DNA of 64,000 nucleotides from Lactococcus carnosus (GCF_006770265.1 NZ_CP017194.1:1736001-1800000), one strand, 5' to 3'; shown: positions 37,702-47,242, counted from the stretch's first letter. The notes: generated by a model from the letters alone, not told the origin. Translations and numbers: made by a program.

Positions 37702-38496
37702 ATGCCTAAAATTATCTCACTCGAAAAAAAGAAACGCTTATATAAGGTTGTTTTTGACAGCGACCAGACCATCTATGTCACTGAAGATACCATCGTCCAT
37801 TTTTTCCTATCAAAAGGTGCTAGCTTTGATCCACCTGAAATCGATAAAATCGTTGCATTTGCTGATTTTTCTAGGGGAAAAAATCTAGGACTTTATTATA
37901 TTTCATTTAAACAGCGTACAAAAAAAGAGGTGGTTACCTACCTCCTTGATCATGATATCCCTAACTTTCAAATTGCTAAAATCATCGATGAGTTAACCGC
38001 TTCACGTTTTATAGATGACGATGCCTATGCCGCATCCTTCATTCGAGGCAAAGTGTTAGGGAAATCTTCAGGACCTTACCAAATCAGACAAAAATTGACT
38101 GAAAAAGGCATCGATAAAGAATTGGTGTTAGATAAACTAGACGAGCTGTTTGACTTTGATACCCAGGTTGAGGTTGCCACCCATCTGGCTGAAAAACTGG
38201 TCATGACTAAGTATAGTCGCCTGCCATTAAAGGCATTAAAAATGAAGATTTCGACCCACTTAACAAGCAAGGGATTCTCCTATGACATCAGTAAGATCGC
38301 ACTTGATAATCTCGAGTTAGAGTCTGACCAAGAAAATGAGGCTGAACTCCTTCAAAAAGAACTGGAAAAAGTCCTGAGAAAATATAGCAGAACCTACGAT
38401 GGCTATGATCTTAAACAGCGTGTTAGCAACGCCCTCGCCCGTAAAGGATTTGATTTCGACGTAATTAACCGCGAACTCCGAGAGATAGACTTCTAG
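37702..38496 (+). CDS. recX: Regulatory protein RecX
   Basis: 264 residues, the long Gram-positive RecX: three-helix repeats such as KNLGLYYISFKQRTKKEVVTYLLDHDIP and ASRFIDDDAYAASFIRGKVLGKSSGPYQIRQKLTEKGI. RecX inhibits or unloads RecA filaments. The ATG is five bases after TATAAT (37691-37696) and no Shine-Dalgarno sequence is present, so the message may be leaderless. The stop codon overlaps the stop of the convergent pseudouridine synthase gene. Confidence 0.92.
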   Translation: MPKIISLEKKKRLYKVVFDSDQTIYVTEDTIVHFFLSKGASFDPPEIDKIVAFADFSRGKNLGLYYISFKQRTKKEVVTYLLDHDIPNFQIAKIIDELTASRFIDDDAYAASFIRGKVLGKSSGPYQIRQKLTEKGIDKELVLDKLDELFDFDTQVEVATHLAEKLVMTKYSRLPLKALKMKISTHLTSKGFSYDISKIALDNLELESDQENEAELLQKELEKVLRKYSRTYDGYDLKQRVSNALARKGFDFDVINRELREIDF

Positions 38497-39200
38497 TTAA
38501 AATAGCGCGATAGCGCCTTAATCTCAGGTTGAGTAAGACTGCGATAGTCGCCAGATGCTAGCTGTTCATCCAGCTTTATCGGCCCGATTTCTGTTCTGAC
38601 CAGTTTGGTGACTAAGACACCAATACTCAAAAACATCTTACGAATCTGACGATTTTTACCTTCACTGATTGTTATATTAGCTGTATGTTCAGACGTCACG
38701 ACTAATTTTGCAGGTGCTAGTTTAATAGTACCATCGATGACTAGACCAGAGGCAAATTCAGCAACAGCTGTTTCTGATAAAGGCTCTTTAGTCACAACCT
38801 CATAAACCTTCTCAACATGTGCCTCAGGCTCCAGTATCTTGCGGCCCAACTTACCATTATCTGTTATCAAAATTAGACCCTCAGATAGAAAATCTAATCG
38901 GCCGATGATGTAAAGCCTCTCACGATTGATATCTGATGACAAAGCATCAAATACCACCGGTAAACTAGCATCCTGATTAGCTGACAAGGTCCTGATGGCC
39001 TTATTTAGCATCAGATAACGATGAGCTGGAAATTGAACTAACTTGCCATCCAACTTGACCTCATTTATGTTGCTGTCAACTTGATGGTTGATCAAATTGA
39101 TTGCGATGCCATCAACCAGCACACGGTTTTGTTTGATTATTTTTTTGACTTCTGACTTTTTCGTCGTTGTATAGCTTGCTAATACATCATCAATTCGCAT
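38493..39200 (-). CDS. Pseudouridine synthase, RsuA/RluB family
   Basis: 235 residues: an N-terminal S4 RNA-binding domain (MRIDDVLASYTTTKKSEVKKIIKQNRVLVDG) and the synthase domain with the catalytic Asp in IIGRLDFLSEGLILITDNG; the ending GKNRQIRKMF is typical too. It isomerises a uridine in rRNA; 16S (RsuA) or 23S (RluB) cannot be decided. AGGGA precedes the ATG. It converges on recX with overlapping stop codons. Confidence 0.92.
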   Translation of the reverse strand: MRIDDVLASYTTTKKSEVKKIIKQNRVLVDGIAINLINHQVDSNINEVKLDGKLVQFPAHRYLMLNKAIRTLSANQDASLPVVFDALSSDINRERLYIIGRLDFLSEGLILITDNGKLGRKILEPEAHVEKVYEVVTKEPLSETAVAEFASGLVIDGTIKLAPAKLVVTSEHTANITISEGKNRQIRKMFLSIGVLVTKLVRTEIGPIKLDEQLASGDYRSLTQPEIKALSRYFN

Positions 39201-39287
39201 TTTTAATCCCTATTTCTTGACCTTTTCTGACTTTTAAAATATAATTTAATTATATAATTATTTTTGAAAAAAAAGCGAGGTAAACCT

Positions 39288-39599
39288 ATGGCTTTTACAA
39301 ATACACTCTCACGATATGCTAGTTTTGGAACAATCCAAACCATACCAGGTGAGGTAATCGATTGTTTCTGGTACATAATAGACAATAACCTAAAGGGCGT
39401 CTTCGTTTTGGATGCGACGATTAACTTTGAACTATTAAATAATCACGGTGCGCTCTCCGTCCGTTTTTCGCAGGATGATGATCCAGAGACTGCTGTCGTC
39501 ATCGACTTTAACTATAAGTTCGAGTCAAACTGGCCTAGACTTTTTCATGCGGTAGATAATATGGGTCGCGAAACAATTATGACGCCCATGGAACTCTGA
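39288..39599 (+). CDS. DUF960 family protein
   Basis: 103 residues from the ATG at 39288, which has GAGG seven bases upstream. Recognised as DUF960: SRYASFGTIQTIPGEVIDCFWYIIDNNLKGVF and the acidic C-terminal half. Short cytoplasmic protein of unknown function in lactic acid bacteria and streptococci. Its own terminator follows, so it is probably monocistronic. Confidence 0.88.
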   Translation: MAFTNTLSRYASFGTIQTIPGEVIDCFWYIIDNNLKGVFVLDATINFELLNNHGALSVRFSQDDDPETAVVIDFNYKFESNWPRLFHAVDNMGRETIMTPMEL

Positions 39600-39624
39600 C
39601 ACCTTATCTAGCAGACTTGAGTGA

Positions 39625-39651
39625 GACTGACAACATCTGTCAGTCTTTTTC
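39625..39651 (+). terminator. Terminator after DUF960 gene
   Basis: GACTGACA, five-base loop, TGTCAGTC, then five T. Confidence 0.85.
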
Positions 39652-39682
39652 TTATGGCTTAACCTGACAACTTTTAGCCATC

Positions 39683-39706
39683 AAAAAACAAATCCCGAAA
39701 GATTTG
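39683..39706 (-). terminator. Terminator of rpsF-ssb-rpsR
   Basis: CAAATC/GATTTG stem with a six-base loop, followed on the minus strand by six T. Lies 13 bases after the rpsR stop. Confidence 0.85.
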
Positions 39707-39718
39707 CTTATTTATTTA

Positions 39719-39964
39719 CTATTCAGTTTCGTTTGCTACGAATGGAAGCAAAGCCATGATACGTGCACGTTTGATTGCTGTTACAACTTTACGTTGGTTT
39801 TTAGCAGACGTACCAGTCACACGACGTGGTAAAATTTTACCACGTTCAGAGATGAAACGTTTCAAGAGCTCAGTGTCTTTGTAGTCAACATTTTCGATTT
39901 TATTTGCAGCGATAAAGTCAACTTTTTTGCGGCGTTTGAAGCCACCACGACGTTGGATTGCCAT
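39719..39964 (-). CDS. rpsR: 30S ribosomal protein S18
   Basis: 81 residues with the typical [42 protein letters not shown] stretch. S18 forms a pair with S6 on the platform of the small subunit. Last gene of rpsF-ssb-rpsR, the order conserved across Firmicutes. Confidence 0.97.
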   Translation of the reverse strand: MAIQRRGGFKRRKKVDFIAANKIENVDYKDTELLKRFISERGKILPRRVTGTSAKNQRKVVTAIKRARIMALLPFVANETE

Positions 39965-40020
39965 GTGTTTTCTCCTTATATTATTCTAGACAGATTTAAA
40001 ATAAACCTACCTACCTGTGA

Positions 40021-40527
40021 TTAAAATGGTAGATCATCATCACTCAAGTTCATCGGCGTACCTCCTGAAAACGGGTCGCTATCGCGTCCAAAATCAGGTG
40101 TTGCAGCTGATGCTTGTGGTTGTGATGATTGATTGCCACCGAAGTTTGCAGTGTTTGGTTGTGATGATGGTGTATAACCACCGCCACCTTGACCATTTTC
40201 GCGAGCTGAACGGCTTTCTAGCATTTGGAAATTATCAGCCACGACTTCGGTTACGTAAACACGTTGACCTTGTGGATTCTCATAATTTCTCGTTTGGATA
40301 CGTCCAGTAACACCCAAGAGTGCACCTTTTTTAGCCCAATTTGCTAGATTTTCCGCAGCTTGACGCCAAATGACGATATTAATGAAATCCGCTTCACGCT
40401 CACCATTTGCATTTTTAAAGGTACGATTTACGGCAAGCGTAAATGTCGCCACTGCTTGGTTAGCTGGTGTGTAACGAAGTTCAACGTCTTTGGTCAACCG
40501 ACCTACTAAAACAACATTATTAATCAT
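40021..40527 (-). CDS. ssb: Single-stranded DNA-binding protein
   Basis: 168 residues: an OB-fold start ([35 protein letters not shown]), a Gly/Gln/Ser-rich linker from about residue 108, and the acidic tip [10 protein letters not shown] that binds partner proteins. It coats single-stranded DNA in replication and repair. Between rpsF and rpsR as usual. Confidence 0.97.
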   Translation of the reverse strand: MINNVVLVGRLTKDVELRYTPANQAVATFTLAVNRTFKNANGEREADFINIVIWRQAAENLANWAKKGALLGVTGRIQTRNYENPQGQRVYVTEVVADNFQMLESRSARENGQGGGGYTPSSQPNTANFGGNQSSQPQASAATPDFGRDSDPFSGGTPMNLSDDDLPF

Positions 40528-40563
40528 GTTTAGTCCTTCCTGATACCTAAAGCGGGCTTAAAA

Positions 40564-40863
40564 TTAAGCTTCAACCTTAGTGATCATGTGACGTAAGATG
40601 TCATCGTTAATTTTCGATAGACGGTCAAATTCGCTTGTCGCAGCTGATTCAGAATCAGCTTCAATAGTGACAATACGGTATAAACCTTCGCGGAAATTGT
40701 TGATTTCGTACGCAAGACGACGTTTTTCCCAATCTTTTGATTCAGAAATAGTTGCACCATTTTCTGTTAAGATTGTGTCAAAACGCTCAACAAGCGCTGT
40801 TTTTGCATCTTCGTCAATGTTTGGACGAATAATGTAAAGAATTTCGTACTTAGTAGTAGCCAT
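40564..40863 (-). CDS. rpsF: 30S ribosomal protein S6
   Basis: 99 residues from the ATG at 40863 ([21 protein letters not shown]), with GGAGG ten bases upstream. The frame is open further upstream, but that part is the structured leader. S6 pairs with S18. First gene of the operon. Confidence 0.97.
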   Translation of the reverse strand: MATTKYEILYIIRPNIDEDAKTALVERFDTILTENGATISESKDWEKRRLAYEINNFREGLYRIVTIEADSESAATSEFDRLSKINDDILRHMITKVEA

Positions 40864-40892
40864 TGATGTATATCCTCCTTTTGGTCTAATGA

Positions 40893-40965
40893 CTCGAGGA
40901 TTTCCTCGAGTAAGTGAGGGTTTCTCACAAGTATTAATTATACCATAATAGATGAGACGATACAA
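40893..40965 (-). promoter_or_regulatory. rpsF operon promoter and two-hairpin leader
   Basis: Minus strand TTGTAT (40960-40965), 17 bases, TATAAT (40937-40942). The leader then folds into two hairpins: GTGAG/CTCAC (40914-40928) and a seven-bp CTCGAGG/CCTCGAG stem (40893-40910) just ahead of the ribosome site. Leaders of rpsF operons often bind S6:S18 for feedback; whether this one does is untested. Confidence 0.6.
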
Positions 40966-41136
40966 GTTTTATTTTTCTAAGTAATTAGTAATAAGCATTA
41001 GCTAACTTATCTTGCCAATTCATGTCCTCTTTTACACATTAAATAGCTTGCTTGCTAATCGCTACTATCCTAAGTTATTTGCACCATTTTAACCTGTTTA
41101 GTGGTAAAATTAACTTTAAAAATTAGGAAGTATTTT

Positions 41137-41769
41137 ATGACTAAATCACCTAACCAGCACTTTATGACCTATGTACTACTCACTATGGTTGGCCTATACC
41201 TATTAAATCTAGTATCAAGCGGCCAAATCAATTCGGCATTATCCTTGAATTCAGATAAAATAATTACTGGACACCAATACTTTCGATTATTAAGCTTTGC
41301 CTTTTTGCATGGTAGTTTGCTTCATTTGGCTGGTAATTTACTGATCATAAATAATATCATCTACCCTTTCTTTAAGCATAAACTATCCCCTACTTTCATG
41401 CTTGTTACTTTTTGCATCAGCACGATCACAACTGGCACCTTGCTTTTAGTATGCTATGCTAAAGTACCGTTTACCTTTGTCGGCTCCTCAGCAGGTTTCT
41501 ACGCTTTTTTTGGTCTCATGATTATTTACTATTTGAGAAGCGGCTGGTCAACTTTCATCTCCGACTTGTCCTATCAACCCATCTATAACAATCTTTTAGT
41601 TTGGGCAATCTTTGTTTTCTTTCTTGGTAGCATCATCACCTCGACTCAGGAGCATTTCACTACTTTTTCTGGCCTCTATGCCCATTCTGTAAGCTTTTTT
41701 GTTGGCCTTATCATGGGATCACTCATACCAACTCACTTAATGATTAATAAGCCGAATAGCAACACATAA
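41137..41769 (+). CDS. Rhomboid-family intramembrane protease
   Basis: 210 residues, about six membrane segments. RLLSFAFLHGSLLHLAGNLLIINN resembles the H-x-x-x-N region of rhomboids, VGSSAGFYAFFG is a GxSxG-like serine site (about residue 123), and AHSVSFFVGLIMG holds the second catalytic residue, His. It would cut transmembrane proteins within the membrane. The ATG has AGGAAG upstream. It is smaller than GluP-type rhomboids and lacks soluble extensions. Confidence 0.85.
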   Translation: MTKSPNQHFMTYVLLTMVGLYLLNLVSSGQINSALSLNSDKIITGHQYFRLLSFAFLHGSLLHLAGNLLIINNIIYPFFKHKLSPTFMLVTFCISTITTGTLLLVCYAKVPFTFVGSSAGFYAFFGLMIIYYLRSGWSTFISDLSYQPIYNNLLVWAIFVFFLGSIITSTQEHFTTFSGLYAHSVSFFVGLIMGSLIPTHLMINKPNSNT

Positions 41770-41785
41770 GCACCTCTTTTATATC

Positions 41786-41814
41786 AAAAAACACCTTACC
41801 AGTCGGTAAAGTGT
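41786..41814 (-). terminator. Terminator of the DUF2177-Fak-DUF1295 operon
   Basis: ACACCTTACC, four-base loop, GGTAAAGTGT (one mismatch), with a T-run on the minus strand. It may also help end the rhomboid message. Confidence 0.75.
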
Positions 41815-41837
41815 CATGACTTTAATCAGCATACTTG

Positions 41838-42605
41838 CTAGACACCCTTTTTCCCAATAAAAGGGACAAATTTTGCTGTCTTTTTGGCATATGCCTTGAA
41901 GTCTGGACGATCTTTATATTTTTTTTCTAATAACGGCACACCTGATACGAACAACAATAACAAGGTAATAACTATGGGCCCAATAATTCCCCACATGTTA
42001 CGACTTTCGTTTAGCGTTACCAGGAAGACACCCCACCAAGCTAATGCTTCACCAAAATAATTAGGATGACGTGTTGTCGACCAAAGGCCAGTTGTCAGCA
42101 ACTTGCCTTTATTTTCTGGATTTTTCTTGAATTGGGCTAATTGATAGTCACCAATCACCTCATACCCAAAGCCAATCACCCATATGATGATGCCTAAAAT
42201 CGTCCACCAGCCGACAACGGTCGATGTCCCAGTATTAACCAGCAAAATAGGTAGCGATACAATCATCAATAGCACACCTTGTAAAACAAAGACATTTAAA
42301 AATGCTTTTAGTCTTGCATACTTGCTTCCCCAGCGTTTACGCATATTGACATATCGGTAGTCTTCGCCTTTGCCAATATTGCGTTTTCCTAGATGAATGG
42401 CTAGACGTAGTCCCCAAATAACAACTAAAATAAGCGTTATCACGCTTGCAGGCGTAGTATTTTGATTCACTAAAAATCCAGTAAGCGCGACAACGATAAA
42501 TCCCAGACCCCAGGCAATATCAACAATAGAATTATCTGCTAAAACTTGTGCCAATAAGAACAGGGCTATAAAATAAATACATACAACTAAAATGACAATG
42601 CTCAT
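41838..42605 (-). CDS. DUF1295 (steroid 5-alpha-reductase-like) membrane protein
   Basis: 255 residues with about six or seven membrane segments. DUF1295 marks: [11 protein letters not shown] near the start, [22 protein letters not shown] in a loop, and [24 protein letters not shown], the NAD(P)H-binding end shared with isoprenylcysteine methyltransferases and sterol reductases. Substrate unknown; probably a membrane lipid. It overlaps the Fak-type gene by four bases. Confidence 0.88.
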   Translation of the reverse strand: MSIVILVVCIYFIALFLLAQVLADNSIVDIAWGLGFIVVALTGFLVNQNTTPASVITLILVVIWGLRLAIHLGKRNIGKGEDYRYVNMRKRWGSKYARLKAFLNVFVLQGVLLMIVSLPILLVNTGTSTVVGWWTILGIIIWVIGFGYEVIGDYQLAQFKKNPENKGKLLTTGLWSTTRHPNYFGEALAWWGVFLVTLNESRNMWGIIGPIVITLLLLFVSGVPLLEKKYKDRPDFKAYAKKTAKFVPFIGKKGV

Positions 42606-44410
42606 TTTCCTTCATCTCCTTTATCAAATTCATAGGCAATAGCGACTGACCCATCACCCGCACTCAAGGCAACAGCTGTTGAGATGGGGAGAACAAATGT
42701 CGGTGCCATGCCTAATTTTTGTCTTAAGTCATGCTGCCATTTCTCTGCTCGATCTGGCTGACTCGCGTAGACAATCCCATAACTTAAGAGTTGCTTCTTC
42801 TGATGTAACTTCATGATTTTCTTCAGCATCTTCTTTTCATTACCAGTTAACCCGAAAGAAAAATTGACTAACTTACCTGCACCATCGGATATGGTGACAA
42901 GTGGTTTTAGATGTAACTTCTGCGCTATTCTTCCTGCTTTTTCAGGGACACGACCAGAGTTAATCATTGGTTCTATATCATCCACACTCACTAGAATGGC
43001 AACATGTTGCGTCCACTGTTTTGCCTTATCTGCTATTTCTTTTAGACCCAGACCAGCCTGAATCCATTGATTGACGCGCATGATAAGTAAGCCTTGAGCA
43101 GCAGAATTTTGTTTAGAATCAATTACCGCTAACCGCTCGACTGGCAAGATTTTCTCAGCAATTCGCTTGATACTATCAAAAGTCCCACTCATTTTTTGAG
43201 ATACCGTAACGACGATGACAGCCTCATAATGACTCTCCAAAAAGCGGAACAAGCTATCAATCTGACTCAGTCCGGGTTGTGCAGATGACCCGCGCTCACC
43301 TAAACTTTGTTGCAACTCAAAGAACTGTTGATTCTTAATCGTCAACCGATCAAGATAACTTGCTTCACCCATCAAAATCGTCATGGGTAAGACATGTATT
43401 TGTTCTGATAGGACATAATCTGCCGGGATATCGGCAATAGAATCCGTAACTAAAGCAATTTTTGCCTTTGGTGTTTGACTAACATGGTACTGTAGTAGCA
43501 TATCATCAATCTTTTGTTGAATTGGTTGGCCAAATGTCCGTAACTTGTCAACAATTTCTGAAGGGTCGTTAGCATGAACATGGATACGTGCTTTACCACG
43601 GTTCACTGAGACAATCGTGGACTCTCCCAACCCTTTTAGAGATGTTTGAATCCCTTCACTAGTCCCCGCCACATTTTCCAATAACACTTCTATACAGTAG
43701 CGCTGTGCTGGTACTTCTGTAATCAATCGATTACGATGGACTACCTGATCAATCTCCGGACTTTCTTCTGGTATGACCACAGGGATGGCTTGATTCGTAA
43801 AGCCCAGTGTAAATCCCTCTATAAAGAGATAAAACCCTTTTGCACCCGAATCTACAACCTGATTCTTTTGTAGAATTTTTAGCTGACCTGTTGTGTTTTC
43901 CAAGGCATTTTTAGCAATCACTAGTGCCTTAGTTAAGCGTTCTTCAATCTGCAGTGTTGCTGATTGCGCTGCAAGTGCATCACCCCAAGACCGAATGACC
44001 GTTAAAATCGTGCCTTCCACTGGCTGACCAACGGCATGATAAGCATCGTCCACCGCTAGTTTGGTACTTGCCACAAACTGATCAAGAAAAGTATGTTCAG
44101 ATGTTTCACACAAATTATCATATAGACCATTAAAATACTGGGCCAATATATTACCTGAATTCCCTCTAGCACCAACTAAAGAGGCATCCGCAAGTCGCTC
44201 AAAAAGGGATAAAGCAGAAGGGAAATGCCCATCAATTGCTTCCTTGATTGTCTGCATCAAAGCTGCTAAGTTATTGCCTGTGTCGCCATCAGATACAGGA
44301 AATACATTAATATCATTTAGCTCTTTTTTATGGATAATCACTTGCTCAGCACCAGCTTGGAAGGCAAGTTTAAACCGCTGATATTCCTGAATATCGGTAT
44401 GTTCTGCCAT
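42602..44410 (-). CDS. Fused fatty-acid kinase: DhaL/FakA-type domain plus DegV (FakB) domain
   Basis: 602 residues from the ATG at 44410 (GGAG nine bases upstream). The N-terminal part is a DAK2/FakA kinase domain: [18 protein letters not shown] and [17 protein letters not shown] bind ADP and magnesium. After a middle domain, the C-terminal 280 residues are a DegV/FakB fatty-acid-binding protein: [26 protein letters not shown] and [13 protein letters not shown] with its Ser. FakA and FakB are usually separate; together they phosphorylate free fatty acids for membrane lipid synthesis. A fusion would keep donor and acceptor together. Neighbours are two small membrane proteins. Confidence 0.88.
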   Translation of the reverse strand: MAEHTDIQEYQRFKLAFQAGAEQVIIHKKELNDINVFPVSDGDTGNNLAALMQTIKEAIDGHFPSALSLFERLADASLVGARGNSGNILAQYFNGLYDNLCETSEHTFLDQFVASTKLAVDDAYHAVGQPVEGTILTVIRSWGDALAAQSATLQIEERLTKALVIAKNALENTTGQLKILQKNQVVDSGAKGFYLFIEGFTLGFTNQAIPVVIPEESPEIDQVVHRNRLITEVPAQRYCIEVLLENVAGTSEGIQTSLKGLGESTIVSVNRGKARIHVHANDPSEIVDKLRTFGQPIQQKIDDMLLQYHVSQTPKAKIALVTDSIADIPADYVLSEQIHVLPMTILMGEASYLDRLTIKNQQFFELQQSLGERGSSAQPGLSQIDSLFRFLESHYEAVIVVTVSQKMSGTFDSIKRIAEKILPVERLAVIDSKQNSAAQGLLIMRVNQWIQAGLGLKEIADKAKQWTQHVAILVSVDDIEPMINSGRVPEKAGRIAQKLHLKPLVTISDGAGKLVNFSFGLTGNEKKMLKKIMKLHQKKQLLSYGIVYASQPDRAEKWQHDLRQKLGMAPTFVLPISTAVALSAGDGSVAIAYEFDKGDEGK

Positions 44411-44415
44411 TATAT

Positions 44416-44820
44416 CTATCTCCATTTAAAATAAGTCGCTGTTAGCACCGTCAATACTGAAACTGCTGCTGTAACGCTTGTCCCCCAAACTAAATCGACG
44501 ACTGTCACAACTACCGGCCAGTCTTTTAACGTAGCCAGGTTGGTCAAGTCATAAGTTGCATAACATAGTAAGCCCAGAAAAGCACCTGCAAGACAAGCAT
44601 ATAGTAGACTTTCTTTTGATACTGCAGGATTGATAACAAAGAAAACCAAGCCTAGTACATACAGTAAGTAGAAAAGCACTGCAGGTAATAACTGGGTTTG
44701 CCCCATGATGTGACCTAGATGATGTTGGTAAAACTTTCGTGAGATAAGGAGTAGCCATAACATGTCAAATACCAAGAAATAGCCCGCAGTAGTTAGTGAT
44801 AATTTAAGAAATTGTCCCAT
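44416..44820 (-). CDS. DUF2177 family membrane protein
   Basis: 134 residues, four membrane segments, with CYATYDLTNLATLKDWP, the DUF2177 signature. The ATG at 44820 has AGGGG nine bases upstream; a GTG three codons earlier touches the ribosome site and is unlikely. Function unknown; the family often sits beside lipid enzymes. First gene of a three-gene operon. Confidence 0.87.
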   Translation of the reverse strand: MGQFLKLSLTTAGYFLVFDMLWLLLISRKFYQHHLGHIMGQTQLLPAVLFYLLYVLGLVFFVINPAVSKESLLYACLAGAFLGLLCYATYDLTNLATLKDWPVVVTVVDLVWGTSVTAAVSVLTVLTATYFKWR

Positions 44821-45035
44821 TTGATTCACCCCTTTTCATATAGTACTTATTAACTCATTTTAACATAGAAGCGGGGGATTGTATTCATGATTGGATTAGG
44901 ATTGAGGATAGGCTACTTTTCTACTACAATCCAGCCAATTTTGATAGCACATGTCGGATTTATTTGCTTTAAAATCATGTTATGACGTCTGAAATCTCAA
45001 TCAAAAGCATAAAGCTCACCCTCGTTTTTTGACAA

Positions 45036-45066
45036 CAAAAAAACCGTACATGCAAGCATTTACGGC
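45036..45066 (-). terminator. Terminator after the VOC gene
   Basis: CCGTA/TACGG with an inner ATGC/GCAT, followed on the minus strand by seven T. Gap 44821-45035 shows nothing else. Confidence 0.65.
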
Positions 45067-45080
45067 ATTCTGAGTCCGAC

Positions 45081-45440
45081 TTAGTTGGCTTTGGCAACCG
45101 CAATATAGTTGCCTTCTGGATCTGAGCAACTAAAAGTCATGAGGCCATTATAAGCCACAATCTCACTTGCAGTGCTAATTTTTGCGTGAACCGACTCAAA
45201 GTCCTCGATAAAAATCATAAGAGAAGGAAAAGACCCTAGCACTTCTGGCGAATATTTTTTGATGAAGTCTTTTCCAAAGAGTGCCAATTCAACTGTCGGT
45301 GTTAACTCTAGTATCATACCCTTGAAATCTTCGGGTAGTGGGATTTCTTCCTTAATTTTTGCGTTAAAGTTCTCAATCCAAAAGAGACTGACGATATCGA
45401 TATCCTCAACATACAGCATCATTCTTGTTTTAGTGACCAT
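45081..45440 (-). CDS. VOC (glyoxalase/bleomycin-resistance fold) protein
   Basis: 119 residues from the ATG at 45440, which has AAGGTG seven bases upstream; another ATG two codons earlier is too near the ribosome site. The fold is recognisable from MMLYVEDIDIVSLFWIENF at the start and MTFSCSDPEGNYIAVA at the end. Members bind metals and small molecules or antibiotics; the metal His residues are not clear, so function is open. Confidence 0.82.
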   Translation of the reverse strand: MVTKTRMMLYVEDIDIVSLFWIENFNAKIKEEIPLPEDFKGMILELTPTVELALFGKDFIKKYSPEVLGSFPSLMIFIEDFESVHAKISTASEIVAYNGLMTFSCSDPEGNYIAVAKAN

Positions 45441-45517
45441 CTTCATACACCTTATCTTTCATTTAAAATAGGATTATTTGATACCTCAAAATAAGGTATT
45501 ATATAAGCACAATACGC

Positions 45518-45670
45518 TCATTCCAGTCGTTTAACTTGTTTCATGGTACTCGCAAAATAGGCTAAGCCAACAACAAGTGACGTGATAACAAATTGCCACC
45601 ATGTCCATTTCCCGAGAATCGTTAGACCCAAAATAGTAAAGGAACAAATACCTATGACGGCAGCCTTGGG
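45518..45670 (-). pseudogene. 5'-truncated copy of the 59-residue membrane protein gene
   Basis: The reading PKAAVIGICSFTILGLTIL, then KWTWWQFVITSLVVGLAYF and TMKQVKRLE matches the intact small gene at 46717-46896 almost to the base, but a TGA stands just before the Pro and no start codon exists. It lies on the far side of the XRE gene, so the XRE gene is flanked by two copies, as after a duplication. Confidence 0.8.
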
Positions 45671-45796
45671 TCAGATTGATAAGGGCTCTGTTACGCGCAA
45701 AGTGAGCAAAGCCTATCTAGAACTAATCTTATCATAATTCCAAATTTTTGTGTCTATTTGTTGTATCAGGTGATGTGAAGGCTAGACCTACGAGTG

Positions 45797-46393
45797 CTAT
45801 AACTGTTTAAAAAACTTAACAATAGCTATGGCTATTATACAAATAATGAGTGTGGCAACACCATATGCTAAAACAATTAGGCATTCTACCATCCCCATTT
45901 TTTGACCTGTTCTCTTTTCTCTTAACGCGTTGACATCACCATTTTGTGAAAAGGCTAGAATTTCCTTGTACGTTTTTAAATCATTTTCTTTTTTAAAGGT
46001 CTCTAGTTTTAATGAACTCCAGAAGCCAGGTAAAAATAAAACAAGTGGTACCAACATTATTGTATTAGATTCTGGGAATGCGACGACTAAGCCAATAGAT
46101 AAGGCTGACAACACTGTGGATATTAACATAATTTTCGTATGTAAGTCAGATTTTTGGTTAGCTTTATTTCTACTTATCTTCATTTTGATTGCCTCCAGGT
46201 CTGATTTTATCAACTCATCTAATGATACATCAAATAAAATCGTTAAAGCAATCAGGCTTTGGATATCTGGATATGTCTTGTCCGTTTCCCAGTTAGAAAT
46301 GGTTTGTCTTGATACAAATATTTTTTTGGCTAAATCATCTTGGGAAAGCGTTAAAAAACCTCGATATGCTTTTATTCGTTTACCTATTTCCAT
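45797..46393 (-). CDS. XRE-family regulator with C-terminal membrane segments
   Basis: 198 residues from the ATG at 46393 (AAAGGAG upstream). N-terminal helix-turn-helix of the Cro/CI type (IGKRIKAYRGFLTLSQDDLAKKIFVSRQTISNWE), then a linker and three hydrophobic segments (about 88-125 as two, 170-193), so it is membrane-bound. Such proteins often respond to membrane signals and control neighbouring genes. It sits in an immunity-like block between two copies of a small membrane protein gene. Confidence 0.87.
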   Translation of the reverse strand: MEIGKRIKAYRGFLTLSQDDLAKKIFVSRQTISNWETDKTYPDIQSLIALTILFDVSLDELIKSDLEAIKMKISRNKANQKSDLHTKIMLISTVLSALSIGLVVAFPESNTIMLVPLVLFLPGFWSSLKLETFKKENDLKTYKEILAFSQNGDVNALREKRTGQKMGMVECLIVLAYGVATLIICIIAIAIVKFFKQL

Positions 46394-46638
46394 AACAATC
46401 TCCTTTATATAAATCAAGTATAGCAAGAATCACTATCAAAAACTGTCATTTTTTTTGTTACTCTCTTGGTTTCAAACGATGTCAAAGGGTTTCGACAAAG
46501 GTATCCTAGATAGCGCAACGATATCTACTTAGTGTAAACATCGTTGACAAGGTCTTGACCATGCAATATCGCTTTCCTTATACAGTCAATCTGAAATACA
46601 GACGCTTTAGGCTCATCTTGAAGCGCGTTTATAATCAT

Positions 46639-46675
46639 AAAAAAGCACCGAAGAGATACAGATCTCTTTGGTGCC
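46639..46675 (-). terminator. Terminator of the immunity block
   Basis: GCACC-g-AAGAGAT, four-base loop, ATCTCTT-t-GGTGC, with six T on the minus strand. Strong; ends the 47242-46717 message before the XRE gene. Confidence 0.88.
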
Positions 46676-46716
46676 TAACGATTAATGAGTATGACAACTT
46701 TTCATCGTATAAATGC

Positions 46717-46896
46717 TCATTCCAGTCGTTTAACTTGTTTCATGGTACCCGTAAAATAGGCTAAGCCAACAACAAGTGACGTGATGACAAATTCCCACCA
46801 TGACCATCTACCGAAAATCGTTAGACCCAAAACAATCAACAAACAAGTCCCTAAAACGGCATCCTTGGGCCCGAAAAGAACATTCATATTAAACAT
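46717..46896 (-). CDS. Small membrane protein (59 residues)
   Basis: Starts MFNMNVLFGPKDAV at the ATG at 46896 (AAAGAG nine bases upstream) and has two hydrophobic segments (about 14-26 and 32-50) with a basic end TMKQVKRLE. I know no family. It follows the immunity-like gene by 28 bases and shares its terminator, so it may help protect against a bacteriocin. A nearly identical truncated copy lies at 45518-45670, which supports this being a true gene. Confidence 0.7.
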   Translation of the reverse strand: MFNMNVLFGPKDAVLGTCLLIVLGLTIFGRWSWWEFVITSLVVGLAYFTGTMKQVKRLE

Positions 46897-46924
46897 CGTA
46901 TAATCTCTTTTCTAAGGTCAACCT

Positions 46925-47242
46925 TTAATCTAAATAAGAGCTATTCAAAAAGGCAGATCCTCTATTTGTACCGATTGGCATGATCTGATTCATCACTTGA
47001 CTTAAGTGTTTGTAGAAGTCAGATGCATCTTTTGTTAAGCCTGTATTTATGGCCTCTAATTGTAAACTAGACATAAATTTGTTAACGACAGCGACAGCAT
47101 AACGTTTCTTTTCCAAATCTTGTTTGGCCATCAGGCCGATTTTCCGCTCGCGCTCAGTTAAATTTGCGTTTAGACAATAATCAAAAACTTGATCCAGCAG
47201 ACCATCCTCAATCAAGGTCATCTTCTTACGACTGGTAAACAT
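46925..47242 (-). CDS. Pediocin-like bacteriocin immunity protein (EntA_Immun-type)
   Basis: 105 residues, all helical and soluble: GLLDQVFDYCLNANLTERERKIGLMAKQDLEKKRYAVAVVNKFMSSLQ and DFYKHLSQVMNQIMP fit the four-helix bundle of enterocin-A-type immunity proteins. These protect the mannose-transport receptor from class IIa bacteriocins. No bacteriocin structural gene with a double-Gly leader was found nearby, so this would be an orphan immunity gene. The family call is by pattern, not by a search. Confidence 0.7.
   Translation of the reverse strand: MFTSRKKMTLIEDGLLDQVFDYCLNANLTERERKIGLMAKQDLEKKRYAVAVVNKFMSSLQLEAINTGLTKDASDFYKHLSQVMNQIMPIGTNRGSAFLNSSYLD

Noticed and set aside
40017-40310. 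97-codon open frame antisense to ssb
   Set aside because: Mirror of the Gly/Gln/Asn-rich ssb linker; His/Leu-rich low-complexity product.
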